Assembly: GCA_014360015.1 (NCBI GenBank)
Contig: JACIYJ010000005.1
Span: forward strand, 140,122 to 204,121
Direction: 5' to 3'
Length of the DNA: 64,000 bases
Source: Candidatus Aminicenantota bacterium
Lineage (GTDB): Bacteria; Acidobacteriota; Aminicenantia; Aminicenantales; Saccharicenantaceae
In this document: in pieces, positions 9,069-17,007 of the stretch
Position numbering within the stretch: the stretch's first letter is position 1
Layout of the letters: each line of letters starts with the position of its first letter
The notes under the pieces: generated by a model
Told to the model about the DNA's origin: nothing
Database searches by the model: none
The model's input: only the letters and a program-made list of their open reading frames with translations
Made by a program: the position numbers and the translations under genes

Positions 9069-11882
9069 TTAATCTCCGGTGAGTTCAAAAATATATTTAC
9101 CGGAGCCGGCTTTAATCACCACATTTCCGGACTTAAGCTGGACATCTTCAATTCCCGGGAGTTTCGCTTTAAGCTGATTGTCTGCCCAGACTAAAGTGCT
9201 GCCCTCATAGAGTTTCAGGTTTCTCAGCTTGAAAACGGGGATGTAAATTTCAGCTTCGCTGCCAACTGGAATGACCACTTCGAGCCTAACCCGGCGGTCA
9301 GCTTTTTCCCAGGAACAACTGACTTCGCCATTAATGGTGTAGATGGAACCAGAAGCGTGGGTCAGGTCTCTGACCATCTGCGGTTTGATAATTAGCTTTT
9401 TATAGGCCAGCGTTTCCGTAGCCATATTAATTCCGGCTAAAGCCCGGTAGAACCAGGCGCCGATGCTGCCAAACATCGGGTGGTTATGAGAGTTCATCGA
9501 AGGTCCTTCTCGTTTCTGCCAGAGTTCCCAGAGAGTGGTGGCGCCGTTTTTAATCATATAGCCATAGCTCGGAAAATCGGTTTTGGTCAGGAGGTCATAG
9601 GCAAGATCAGAATTTCCGGCAGCGGTCAGAACATCGAGGATGTATTTGGTGCCGATGATGCCAGTGGTCAGATGGGAGTCGTGTTTATAAACGATGTCAT
9701 TGAACAGGTTTCCCCAGACTCCGCCTCGAGCATTATCAGGAGCCAGGCCGATAAAAAGCGGGAGAGTATTGGCGGTCTGGCTGCCGCCGGCATAATTTTT
9801 AGTGTTTGGGTCTAAGAATTCGCGGTTAAAAGCCTCTTTGATTTCAGCGGCCAATTTTAAATAAGCATCAGCTTCCTGATGCTTTCCCAGGACTCTAGCT
9901 ACGTCAGCCAGGATTTTCACATCGTAATAATAATAGAATGACGAGACCAGACTGCCAGGACATTTGTCAATGGCCACCCAGTCGCCGTAATAACTGTATT
10001 TAACCAGGCCGTTTTCAGCTCGGCTTCGCAAAAATTCCACGTACTTTTTGAGCGAGTCATAATGCTCTTCCAGAATTCTTTTATCGCCGTAATACCGATA
10101 CATATACCAGGCAATGAGCGGATAGGCGGTGCCCCAAGCCGGGTCAGCCGGACGGCTGCCCCAGATATGCGGGACAGTATCGGTGATGGAGCCGTCTTCC
10201 CCCTGAACATCCCTGATGTTGCGCAGGAAATTGGTATAAAAGGCGGCCATGTCATAATTCATCATGGCTTCTTCGGCTGTGACCTGAGCATCTCCCATCC
10301 AACCCATTCTCTCATCGCGCTGGTTGCAGTCTGTGGGGATGCTATGCAGGTTGGTCTTCTGACCCCAGAGGATGATTCGCTGAATGTCGTTTATGATTTG
10401 TTTGGAGCAGAAGAAGTTCCCGACTGGCGAAACCGCTGTGTGAACCACCCGGCCACGCACCGAGTCAATTTTGGGAGTTCCCGGAAAGCCGGTGACCTCG
10501 ATATAGCGGAAGCCGTGATAGGTGAAACGTGGTTCCCAGATTTCTTCGCCGTCACCCTTGAGGATGTAATGATCTTCAGCCCGAGCTGAGCGCAGATTTT
10601 CCTGATTGATCATTCCGTTGTCATAAAGGAGCTCGGCAAATCGCAGGCGAACGTCTGTGCCCCGGGGTCCGCGAACTCTGAGCTGGGCCCAGCCGCTTAT
10701 GTTCTGGCCGAGGTCAAACACATAGACGCCCGGCGCTGGATTGGTCATAACTAAGGGCACGATGGTATCGACGACTTTTATTGCCGGCATCAACTGAGCC
10801 GAAAGCACCCCGCCCGGTGCTTTGACTTTCTGGGCTGGCTTCCAGGATTTATCGTTAAAGTCAGGGAGGTCCCAGCCGGGCTGTTCCAGACGAGCATCAT
10901 AGGTTTCACCGTTATAGATGCTGTCTTCAATGATGGGCCCGCGGGCTGTTTTCCAGGAAGTATCAGAGTGAATTTCCATGAGTGTGCCATCTTCGCATTC
11001 AATATAAAGCTGGAACATCAGGGCTTTTGATTTGTACCAGCCATTTCCAAGAATCACGCCAATGGCGTTTTTGCCTTTATGCAGGGCAGAGGTGACATCA
11101 TGGGTGACATAAAGAGCGCGCTTGGAGAAAGTTGTCCAGCCCGGGTCGAGGACATGATCGCCGATTTTGTGGCCGTTTATTCGAAGCTCATAATAGCCAA
11201 GACCGCTGATAAAAGCTCGAGCCCGGCGCGGCTCAGCCGGCAGGTTAAATTCCCGTCGCAGCAGATTTTCTCCGCCAATCCATTCTCCTTTCCAGTCTGA
11301 AGCAGCAAAAAGTCCGGTATCAAAGCGGGCCACTTCGCTCCAGGGGCTGACTTTTCCCTGGGCGTCGAAGATGCGAACTTTCCAGTAGTAAGTGCGATTG
11401 CTTTCTAAGGGTTTGCCACCATAGACAATTTGAATAGAAGAATCAGTGTTGACTTTGCCTGAGTTCCACATATCAGCTTTGCTGGCGTCGGGTGAAGTGG
11501 AGACAATGAGTTCGAAGGCTGTTTGTTTCTGACCGCGTTCAGGGTGGCTGTTTTTCCAGAAAAAGCGTGGCTTTTGAACATCCACTCCCAGGGGGTTAGT
11601 AAGGTATTCTACCCGCAGGTCAAAAGGAGCAGCCGGCCCTGAGGTCTTGACAGATTCGTTATCGGCGTAAGAAGGCTGACTGAGAAATATCCCGAGAATT
11701 AAAAACATCAGCAGAAAAGGAGCGAAAGCTGTGAGAAGCGCTGGCAAATTCAGAGACCTCAGACCAGCATTTTTACTTTTCCCAGCTGCCAGCTTAGCTT
11801 TTGGGCCTTTTCCGCCATCAAAGCCCTTCTCATTTAGATTTTTTGGCCTATAATTTTTTGTCGGGTTAATGATTCGCCACAT
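9069..11882 (-). CDS. Exported alpha-L-rhamnosidase (GH78)
   Basis: Glycoside hydrolase of 937 residues that removes terminal L-rhamnose from plant or bacterial glycans. A hydrophobic export segment (about 50-72, ending QPSYA) is preceded by an unusually long polar N-terminus. Then come a fibronectin-like domain (PFDLRVEYLTNPLGVD), beta-sandwich domains, and the (alpha/alpha)6 catalytic domain with the GH78 signature PTDCNQRDERMGWMGDAQV near 530, including the conserved acidic residues, and a C-terminal beta domain. Start moved to ATG 11880-11882 because GGAGG lies 5 nt upstream; the ATG 12 nt earlier has none. Stands alone. Confidence 0.92.
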   Translation of the reverse strand: MWRIINPTKNYRPKNLNEKGFDGGKGPKAKLAAGKSKNAGLRSLNLPALLTAFAPFLLMFLILGIFLSQPSYADNESVKTSGPAAPFDLRVEYLTNPLGVDVQKPRFFWKNSHPERGQKQTAFELIVSTSPDASKADMWNSGKVNTDSSIQIVYGGKPLESNRTYYWKVRIFDAQGKVSPWSEVARFDTGLFAASDWKGEWIGGENLLRREFNLPAEPRRARAFISGLGYYELRINGHKIGDHVLDPGWTTFSKRALYVTHDVTSALHKGKNAIGVILGNGWYKSKALMFQLYIECEDGTLMEIHSDTSWKTARGPIIEDSIYNGETYDARLEQPGWDLPDFNDKSWKPAQKVKAPGGVLSAQLMPAIKVVDTIVPLVMTNPAPGVYVFDLGQNISGWAQLRVRGPRGTDVRLRFAELLYDNGMINQENLRSARAEDHYILKGDGEEIWEPRFTYHGFRYIEVTGFPGTPKIDSVRGRVVHTAVSPVGNFFCSKQIINDIQRIILWGQKTNLHSIPTDCNQRDERMGWMGDAQVTAEEAMMNYDMAAFYTNFLRNIRDVQGEDGSITDTVPHIWGSRPADPAWGTAYPLIAWYMYRYYGDKRILEEHYDSLKKYVEFLRSRAENGLVKYSYYGDWVAIDKCPGSLVSSFYYYYDVKILADVARVLGKHQEADAYLKLAAEIKEAFNREFLDPNTKNYAGGSQTANTLPLFIGLAPDNARGGVWGNLFNDIVYKHDSHLTTGIIGTKYILDVLTAAGNSDLAYDLLTKTDFPSYGYMIKNGATTLWELWQKREGPSMNSHNHPMFGSIGAWFYRALAGINMATETLAYKKLIIKPQMVRDLTHASGSIYTINGEVSCSWEKADRRVRLEVVIPVGSEAEIYIPVFKLRNLKLYEGSTLVWADNQLKAKLPGIEDVQLKSGNVVIKAGSGKYIFELTGD

Positions 11883-12101
11883 CTTTTCCTCCATTTTTCG
11901 TATTAGTGATTGAAATAATTTTATTAAAATTTCTTTCTCAACCTTATTTTTACCAAATCCCCTTCATTAAATAAATAAAATTTTGCCAATAAATCCTTTA
12001 TCTTGGTTACCTGCCTCACAGTAGAAAATCAATAAAGCTTTTTTCCCTTTTCTTCAAATAAAAATAAACACGACAATTACATAGACTTCTTTTTGCCTGG
12101 A

Positions 12102-12257
12102 TTAAATTGCATGGCGATGATTGAAACCTAATATTCCAAATAAACCCTCCCAATTAAAATCGGCAAAATCTGTATGTTTTCCTTCTTCAAAAACCTCAGA
12201 TACTTTAAAGCCTCTTGCTTTAAATATCTCTCTTTTTGTCCTCATGTCTAACCTCAT
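12102..12257 (-). CDS. Hypothetical small ORF (51 aa)
   Basis: A 51-residue ORF in the gap between the rhamnosidase and tRNA-Ala. GGGAGG lies 7 nt before ATG 12255-12257, a strong ribosome site for random sequence. The protein is soluble and mixed-charge (MRLDMRTKREIFKARGFK at the start, NWEGLFGILGFNHRHAI at the end). I do not recognise it. It may be a genuine small protein or the remnant of a larger gene. The rest of the 560-bp gap is AT-rich with no other support for coding. Confidence 0.4.
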   Translation of the reverse strand: MRLDMRTKREIFKARGFKVSEVFEEGKHTDFADFNWEGLFGILGFNHRHAI

Positions 12258-12326
12258 AAATTAGCCTCCCTGAAGAATATCCTTCACTCTTAATTGTCTT
12301 ACCTTCAGAGAGGCCAAAATCAGTCG

Positions 12327-12390
12327 ATTTTCGGGTAGATTTTCTCGTGAGGCAATGAATCATTTTCAGGTAGATTTTTAATGAGTCAAT
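12327..12390 (+). repeat. Two imperfect direct repeats of about 30 bp
   Basis: Copies at 12327-12356 and 12362-12390 share ATTTTC-GGTAGATTTT at the start and TGAG-CAAT at the end, with a few mismatches, and are 5 nt apart. They lie just before the tRNA-Ala promoter. The role is unknown; a local tandem duplication or a binding-site pair is possible. Confidence 0.5.
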
Positions 12391-12398
12391 TCGGCTTC

Positions 12399-12427
12399 TT
12401 GACGGAAAAGAAGGTTTTTTGTATTAT
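12399..12427 (+). promoter_or_regulatory. Sigma-70 promoter of tRNA-Ala
   Basis: TTGACG at 12399-12404 and TATTAT at 12422-12427 with exactly 17 nt between them. The -10 box ends 12 nt before the mature tRNA 5' end, so the transcript would carry a very short leader. Confidence 0.75.
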
Positions 12428-12439
12428 GATAAAGCCGGT

Positions 12440-12515
12440 GGGGCTGTAGCTCAGTTGGGAGAGTACGTGACTGGCAGTCACGGGGTCGCCGGTTCGAGCC
12501 CGGTCAGCTCCACCA
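12440..12515 (+). tRNA. tRNA-Ala (GGC)
   Basis: A 76-nt cloverleaf with the CCA end encoded. Acceptor GGGGCTG pairs with CAGCTCC, the anticodon stem CGTGA/TCACG closes the loop CTGGCAG with anticodon GGC, and the T arm reads GCCGG-TTCGAGC-CCGGT. It reads GCC codons (and GCT by wobble). No adjacent tRNA genes. Confidence 0.96.
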
Positions 12516-12695
12516 TTTTTTATTCCTGCCCGTCAATACCGTAAATCCTCTCCTGACTAAAATTAGAAATTTAAAAGCATTTCCAAAAAATAAATAGTGG
12601 AATATCCGTCAAAAACTGGCGAGAAGTTGAACAATAAAGCCCATAATTGCCTGGCCGTGAGAAAAGCTGGATTGCAGAAACTATTCTAATTCTAA

Positions 12696-14759
12696 TTAAA
12701 GAGAAATTTTGGTCTGGGCAGTGGACAGTTTTGACGGGTCGCTTTCGGAAGTAGCCTTTAAAGTTAGTATTGCTTCCTTTGAACATCCAGCTTCCGGGAG
12801 AACGTAAACTGTAATTTCCGCGGTTTTACCGAACTCTACTGCAGCCAGAGCATTGAGAATCTTTGCTTTCCAGCCTTGGCCTTCAATTGAGGCTTCAAGA
12901 CGATAGAGATCGTAATTAAGATGCCGGGAAACATCTGATGGGTGAAGCGCCGGCGAAACAGCAGCTGGCTGGCCAGTATTTTTAAGCACAAAGGTCACCG
13001 GAATAAGGTCCTTTTTAGCTTTGATTTTGTTGGTTGGAGCTTTAAGCTCTACACCTCTTTTTTGCGGGCCGGAGCCGTCGAGCGAGCGCACAGCCAGGGT
13101 GTAAGAGAGAATTCCATCCTTGTTTTTATGCACATCCACCACATAGAAATGCAGCCGGTTGGGTGTGTCTTCATACTCAAAGCGGCTGCCTGAATCCAGG
13201 CCGGCGTGGAAAAGAGCATCATTGAGCTGGCGGTAATCGGCAATGGTCCGCATCACTTTTTCGCCAGTCGGGCTGACGTAATCAACCATGTTGATATCTT
13301 CCGGATGAGCGTCGATTACCCAGATGTAGCTGTTAAATTCGTTAGGACCTCCATTCCTGCCCCAGAGTTTATCCTTATTTTTCGCAATAAGCACACCGCT
13401 ATCCGGACAGAACGAATCAAATCCAATTCGCTGGACAACTTCCATAGAATAAAAATTGTAATCGGGAATACCAGGCGAGAGGGGATTGGTGGCTGGGTCA
13501 TCGGCAGGAGTGCGGTCTCCAGGCTCAGAGCCGTCAAGCCGGACAATCAGGCCAGTGTAGGTTCCGGGGAGAGGATCGACTGCCCTGGCTGTAATCTCAG
13601 CCACAACCAGACCAGATTTAGCCAGGCCCTCGCGGCTCAAAGTCAGCAGCTCTCCATCACGAATAAACCCGCAGGCCATTCGGTTTCTGATCATCAATCC
13701 GGCCGGACCGGCAGCACCGGCCACAGGCGGGACCACCCAGCGCATGTGGGGTCCGCCTGGTCCGTTGAAGCAGCCGCGGTCCATCAAATCCCAAGGCCCC
13801 ACTGCTGCTCTGCGGTATGGCTGGACGTAAGGGTTGTTGTTGAGGTCGGGAAGGCGAAAGGCAAAATGCCCGAGCTCATGAGCGATGGTACCGGAGTTTT
13901 CGCCTTGGCGCATTGAAGAAAGACCCCATTGCTGCGAGCCCGCTAACCAGCTGGTCCATTCTACGTAGCGAGTCGGCACCCAACGGGGCATGGACGGATT
14001 GGGATTCCCCCATTCGGGCGGGATGTCGTCCTTGCTCTTGAATTTCATTAGGCCAAATTCCATCCAGACTCCAGTTTCATCATAGCCAGCGTAAATCCGC
14101 AGAATGGCATCGTAATTTTTTCTGATATCCTGCCCCACATCTTTTATCCACAGCTCGTCGCAGTCTTTTTCTAAGCGGCCGGCGGCGATGCTTCCGTCCG
14201 GAGTATATTTATTCTGATTGTATTCATTAAGTCCATACCACCAGTAAGGTTTGGGCATCCGGTATGGGCCAAAAGCATCAACCTGAGTCAGCCCGAATTT
14301 TCCCCGTGACTGCTCCATCCAGTAATGATGGATGTTGAGGCCGTGATTGACTTCGAGCGGTTTGGTGAAGAAATCAGCGTAGAATTGTGGGACTTTTTCC
14401 CGAGGAATGGGTTCAACCTGAGGGTTGCCAAATGGGTCTGAGCCTTTGGGAAGGGTGATGACAAAAGGCTGATCTGGAAAGTCAACCGCGACCACAGCTA
14501 AACGAAATCCTCGCTCCGGCTTGATCGAGGGGTCAGACCAGTTGCGGCCGGGGATGGGGCGGTAATCAGCCCAGGTCATAGTATCCTGGTCCTGGACCCT
14601 TTGCGGGTCGATGGGCGGGGGAAAGGCGGAAATTTTCGGTTTTGAAGTATTATCCTCAGCAGCAATCGGCCATAATGCGACAATCAAGATAAATATGAGG
14701 AAAGCAAAAAAAATGCTCAAAAAAGTTTTTTTTATCAAGTCTGGCTTTGGTCTGGTCAT
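12696..14759 (-). CDS. Exported M6-like metalloprotease
   Basis: Predicted secreted peptidase of 687 residues. It has a signal segment at about 11-32 (ending WPIAA), followed by a domain starting LAVVAVDFPDQPF that is typical of M6 (immune inhibitor A-like) proteases. The zinc motif is HELGHFAFRLPD near 295, matching HExxHxxxxxD, so the catalytic residues are present. The C-terminal 150 residues look like beta-sandwich (VTFVLKNTG). AGGAGG precedes the start. It lies downstream of the peroxiredoxin gene, but a strong terminator separates them. It fits the peptide-degrading lifestyle implied by the M14 and M64 genes. Confidence 0.85.
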   Translation of the reverse strand: MTRPKPDLIKKTFLSIFFAFLIFILIVALWPIAAEDNTSKPKISAFPPPIDPQRVQDQDTMTWADYRPIPGRNWSDPSIKPERGFRLAVVAVDFPDQPFVITLPKGSDPFGNPQVEPIPREKVPQFYADFFTKPLEVNHGLNIHHYWMEQSRGKFGLTQVDAFGPYRMPKPYWWYGLNEYNQNKYTPDGSIAAGRLEKDCDELWIKDVGQDIRKNYDAILRIYAGYDETGVWMEFGLMKFKSKDDIPPEWGNPNPSMPRWVPTRYVEWTSWLAGSQQWGLSSMRQGENSGTIAHELGHFAFRLPDLNNNPYVQPYRRAAVGPWDLMDRGCFNGPGGPHMRWVVPPVAGAAGPAGLMIRNRMACGFIRDGELLTLSREGLAKSGLVVAEITARAVDPLPGTYTGLIVRLDGSEPGDRTPADDPATNPLSPGIPDYNFYSMEVVQRIGFDSFCPDSGVLIAKNKDKLWGRNGGPNEFNSYIWVIDAHPEDINMVDYVSPTGEKVMRTIADYRQLNDALFHAGLDSGSRFEYEDTPNRLHFYVVDVHKNKDGILSYTLAVRSLDGSGPQKRGVELKAPTNKIKAKKDLIPVTFVLKNTGQPAAVSPALHPSDVSRHLNYDLYRLEASIEGQGWKAKILNALAAVEFGKTAEITVYVLPEAGCSKEAILTLKATSESDPSKLSTAQTKISL

Positions 14760-14831
14760 CAGCCACCTCCTGACCGATAAAAATTTATCATTCTGATATC
14801 GATAAAATATATTAGATATCAGTTTAAGTCA

Positions 14832-14888
14832 ACAAAAAATAAAAGACGCCCCCCTTTAAGGAAAGGGGGCTGGACGAGCCAGCCCCCC
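14832..14888 (-). terminator. Rho-independent terminator with an overlapping alternative hairpin
   Basis: Read on the minus strand after the peroxiredoxin gene. CCCCCTTT (14850-14857) pairs with AAAGGGGG (14862-14869), giving an 8-bp stem with a 4-nt loop, followed in the RNA by a U-rich run (14832-14846). A second, exclusive stem pairs GGGGGCTGG (14865-14873) with CCAGCCCCC (14879-14887). The five Gs at 14865-14869 are shared, so only one hairpin can form at a time, as in attenuators. Confidence 0.7.
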
Positions 14889-14916
14889 CGGTTTTCTTGG
14901 ATTCTTTTGCCCTGTA

Positions 14917-15570
14917 TCACACCTTTTTATGGCAGAACCACCAGTCAAAGCATTCGTATTGTTTCTTGCGTTCTTTGGCGCTCTTGATGTCGGTGGGTGG
15001 AGGCACGATCACGTGGTCCTTAATCAGCTCGTTGTTGGGCCAGTTGGCGGGCATAGCCACGTTATTTCTGTCTGAGACTTGAAAAGCTTCGAGCACTCTC
15101 AAAATCTCTGACATATTCCGTCCGACTTCAGCCGGGTAGAACAGAATGAGTCTGATGGTGCTTTCGGGGTCAATAATGAAAACGGCCCTAACGGTTTTTG
15201 TGCCGCCACTTGGATGAAGCATCCCGAGCTGGGTAGCAATTTTACCCTGGTCATCGGCGATGATGGGAAAGGGAATTTCCACTTTGAGCTCGTTTTCTAT
15301 CCATTCCACCCACTTGATGTGGCTGAAAACCTGGTCAATTGAGAGACCAAGCAGTTCGGCATTGAGCTTCTGGAATTTGTCATAGTTTTTAGCAAATGAG
15401 ACGAATTCAGTGGTACAGACAGGAGTGAAATCTGCGGGATGGCTGAAAAGCACTAACCATTTACCAGCATAGTCTTTTGGCAGCTTCTTAATTCCATGTG
15501 TGGTTTGCACCGCCATTTCCGGCAGTTTGTCTCCGATTAAAGGTAATCCTTTAATGTTGTTAGTTTCCAT
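14917..15570 (-). CDS. Peroxiredoxin, Prx6 / 1-Cys-like
   Basis: Thiol peroxidase of 217 residues that reduces H2O2 and organic peroxides. The peroxidatic cysteine lies in [13 protein letters not shown] near residue 52, with the long C-terminal half of the Prx6 subfamily ([17 protein letters not shown], then [20 protein letters not shown]). Cysteines also occur near the C-terminus ([12 protein letters not shown]), as in archaeal and thermophile members that use them for resolution. About 170 nt downstream of the desulfoferrodoxin gene and probably in the same oxidative-stress operon; ends at a strong terminator. Confidence 0.93.
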   Translation of the reverse strand: METNNIKGLPLIGDKLPEMAVQTTHGIKKLPKDYAGKWLVLFSHPADFTPVCTTEFVSFAKNYDKFQKLNAELLGLSIDQVFSHIKWVEWIENELKVEIPFPIIADDQGKIATQLGMLHPSGGTKTVRAVFIIDPESTIRLILFYPAEVGRNMSEILRVLEAFQVSDRNNVAMPANWPNNELIKDHVIVPPPTDIKSAKERKKQYECFDWWFCHKKV

Positions 15571-15739
15571 TTTTCCCTCCTTTACTGGAATTTAATTTTG
15601 AGCCTGAGATGGGCTCAGACCAGTTGCCATTCAGTAAACAACAGTTAGCCTTTACCACGATTACCTTTTAGCCCTGTTGCCTCCTTAACAAATTTTTATT
15701 ATTCGTTCCATTATTGGCCAGGACTAAAAGTTTCTTTAA

Positions 15740-16123
15740 TTACTTTTTGTTTTCCCAGAGTCCGTGGATGTTGCAGTATTCCCGGGCCCAGACATGGTCA
15801 GCTTCAACTGGGAAGAAAGCTTCAGGCTTATCACCGGGTTTAAGCTCCTGCCGGTAAACCCGGCCGTCAGCAATGAGCTCAATCCATTCAATGTAGTGCT
15901 TTTCTTCCATCGGATGAGCCACATTCTGGCCGACTTTGACTAAGTAGCCGCCGCTTACCTTTTCAATGTAGGGGACATGTTTTTCCAGAGTGGTATCAGC
16001 GGTCTTGGGTTCCATCAGAACCATATCCTGGCCGCAGCAGACCAGAGTGCCCATACCTTCGTGCAGGACTTCAACGATGTTCCCGCACTTAAGACACTTG
16101 TAGATGCCTAATCTTGTAGCCAT
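15740..16123 (-). CDS. dfx: Desulfoferrodoxin (superoxide reductase)
   Basis: Iron protein of 127 residues that reduces superoxide to peroxide without making oxygen, as used by anaerobes. The N-terminal desulforedoxin domain has CLKC and the adjacent pair CC (residues about 10-30), giving a rubredoxin-like Fe(Cys)4 centre. The SOR domain has [11 protein letters not shown] near 70 and EYCNIHGLW near the end, supplying the His and Cys ligands of the active iron. Starts 12 nt after the Fur-type regulator gene, with GGAGG upstream. Peroxide made here would be handled by the downstream peroxiredoxin. Confidence 0.96.
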   Translation of the reverse strand: MATRLGIYKCLKCGNIVEVLHEGMGTLVCCGQDMVLMEPKTADTTLEKHVPYIEKVSGGYLVKVGQNVAHPMEEKHYIEWIELIADGRVYRQELKPGDKPEAFFPVEADHVWAREYCNIHGLWENKK

Positions 16124-16134
16124 TTATACCCTCC

Positions 16135-16590
16135 TTAAATTTTTTTGCTCTTTAAACAGGAAGGGCAGAGGCCCTTCAGGTCAAGATGCTTTTCGTATAT
16201 TTCAAAACCATCCAGTCCGCTGAGCTTTAGGTTTTCAATGTGAACATCGAAAACTTTTCCGCAGCGCAGGCATTTGAAATGTCCGTGCCAGGAGAGGGTG
16301 GCGTCATAGCGGGCTTCGTTTTTCTCAACGTTGACCAGCTGGACGATTTTCTTCTCCAGGAATAGCTTCAGGGTGTTGTAAACTGTACCGCGAGACATGG
16401 CTGGAATTTCTTTCTTTAAGGTTTCGAAAATTTCTTCAGCCGTAGGGTGGGTTCGTTCATTAATCAGGTACTCGAAGATTTTCAGACGATAGAAAGAAGC
16501 TCTGATGTTGTGTTTGGTCAGGTATTCCCGGACATCTTCCAGACTCCAACGCTTGCTCGGTTTTTTGTTTAATTCCATTTCTGCTCTCAT
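16135..16590 (-). CDS. Fur-family repressor, probably PerR-like
   Basis: Metal-dependent repressor of 151 residues. The N-terminal winged helix (YRLKIFEYLINERTHPTAEE, then MSRGTVYNTLKLFLE) is followed by a dimer domain with zinc pairs CLRCGK and CPSC. First gene of a run with desulfoferrodoxin and peroxiredoxin, which fits a peroxide sensor (PerR) better than an iron regulator (Fur), but the sequence alone does not settle this. Start uncertain: ATG 16590 or ATG 16578, neither with a strong ribosome site. A palindrome in its own promoter suggests autoregulation. Confidence 0.87.
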   Translation of the reverse strand: MRAEMELNKKPSKRWSLEDVREYLTKHNIRASFYRLKIFEYLINERTHPTAEEIFETLKKEIPAMSRGTVYNTLKLFLEKKIVQLVNVEKNEARYDATLSWHGHFKCLRCGKVFDVHIENLKLSGLDGFEIYEKHLDLKGLCPSCLKSKKI

Positions 16591-16620
16591 TGTTAAAATA
16601 AATCTAAAATTAAATTCAAT

Positions 16621-16652
16621 ACAATATTATACTTAATTTAATATTGTGTCAA
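16621..16652 (-). promoter_or_regulatory. Promoter and palindromic operator of the fur/perR-dfx-prx genes
   Basis: On the minus strand, consensus TTGACA (16647-16652) and TATAAT (16626-16631) are both present but only 15 nt apart. A perfect inverted repeat, ACAATATTA (16621-16629) and TAATATTGT (16639-16647) with a 9-nt spacer, covers the space between them. AT-rich dyads of this kind are typical Fur/PerR boxes, so autoregulation is likely. Confidence 0.7.
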
Positions 16653-16666
16653 GAGCTTTGTGAAGA

Positions 16667-16810
16667 CTATTCTGCACTTCTTTTCTTGCACAGCCGGTCG
16701 TCATTAAAAGCCTTCAGAATCTCCTCAGCAAAGCCTTTGGGAAGTCGCTTATGAGGCTCAACCTGTGAAAAAGTCCCGCTGGAAAAGAGCGTTACTAATG
16801 TCTTGAAGCC
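16667..16810 (-). pseudogene. Possible remnant of a protein-coding gene
   Basis: An open frame of 47 codons ending at TAG 16667-16669, with no in-frame start and a stop at its upstream end. It reads like real protein (QVEPHKRLPKGFAEEILKAF). It could be the 3' end of a gene whose front has been lost, perhaps a mobile-element gene, but I do not recognise the family. The rest of the gap up to 17007 shows nothing clear. Confidence 0.3.
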
Positions 16811-17007
16811 CTACAACTGCTTGAAAATACGAAAATTTGTGTTAAAATGAAAAAGAAAATTACATTTACCCACGTTGAGACCACACCTTAATTGATTGTC
16901 ATTGGGGATAATTCTCGGAGGGAAATTAATATCGTTTCTTATCTGTCTGCAAAGGGGATAGTATTTATGACTTTTAAAAAGCATGAATTATGGCCAAGGA
17001 GTTTATC

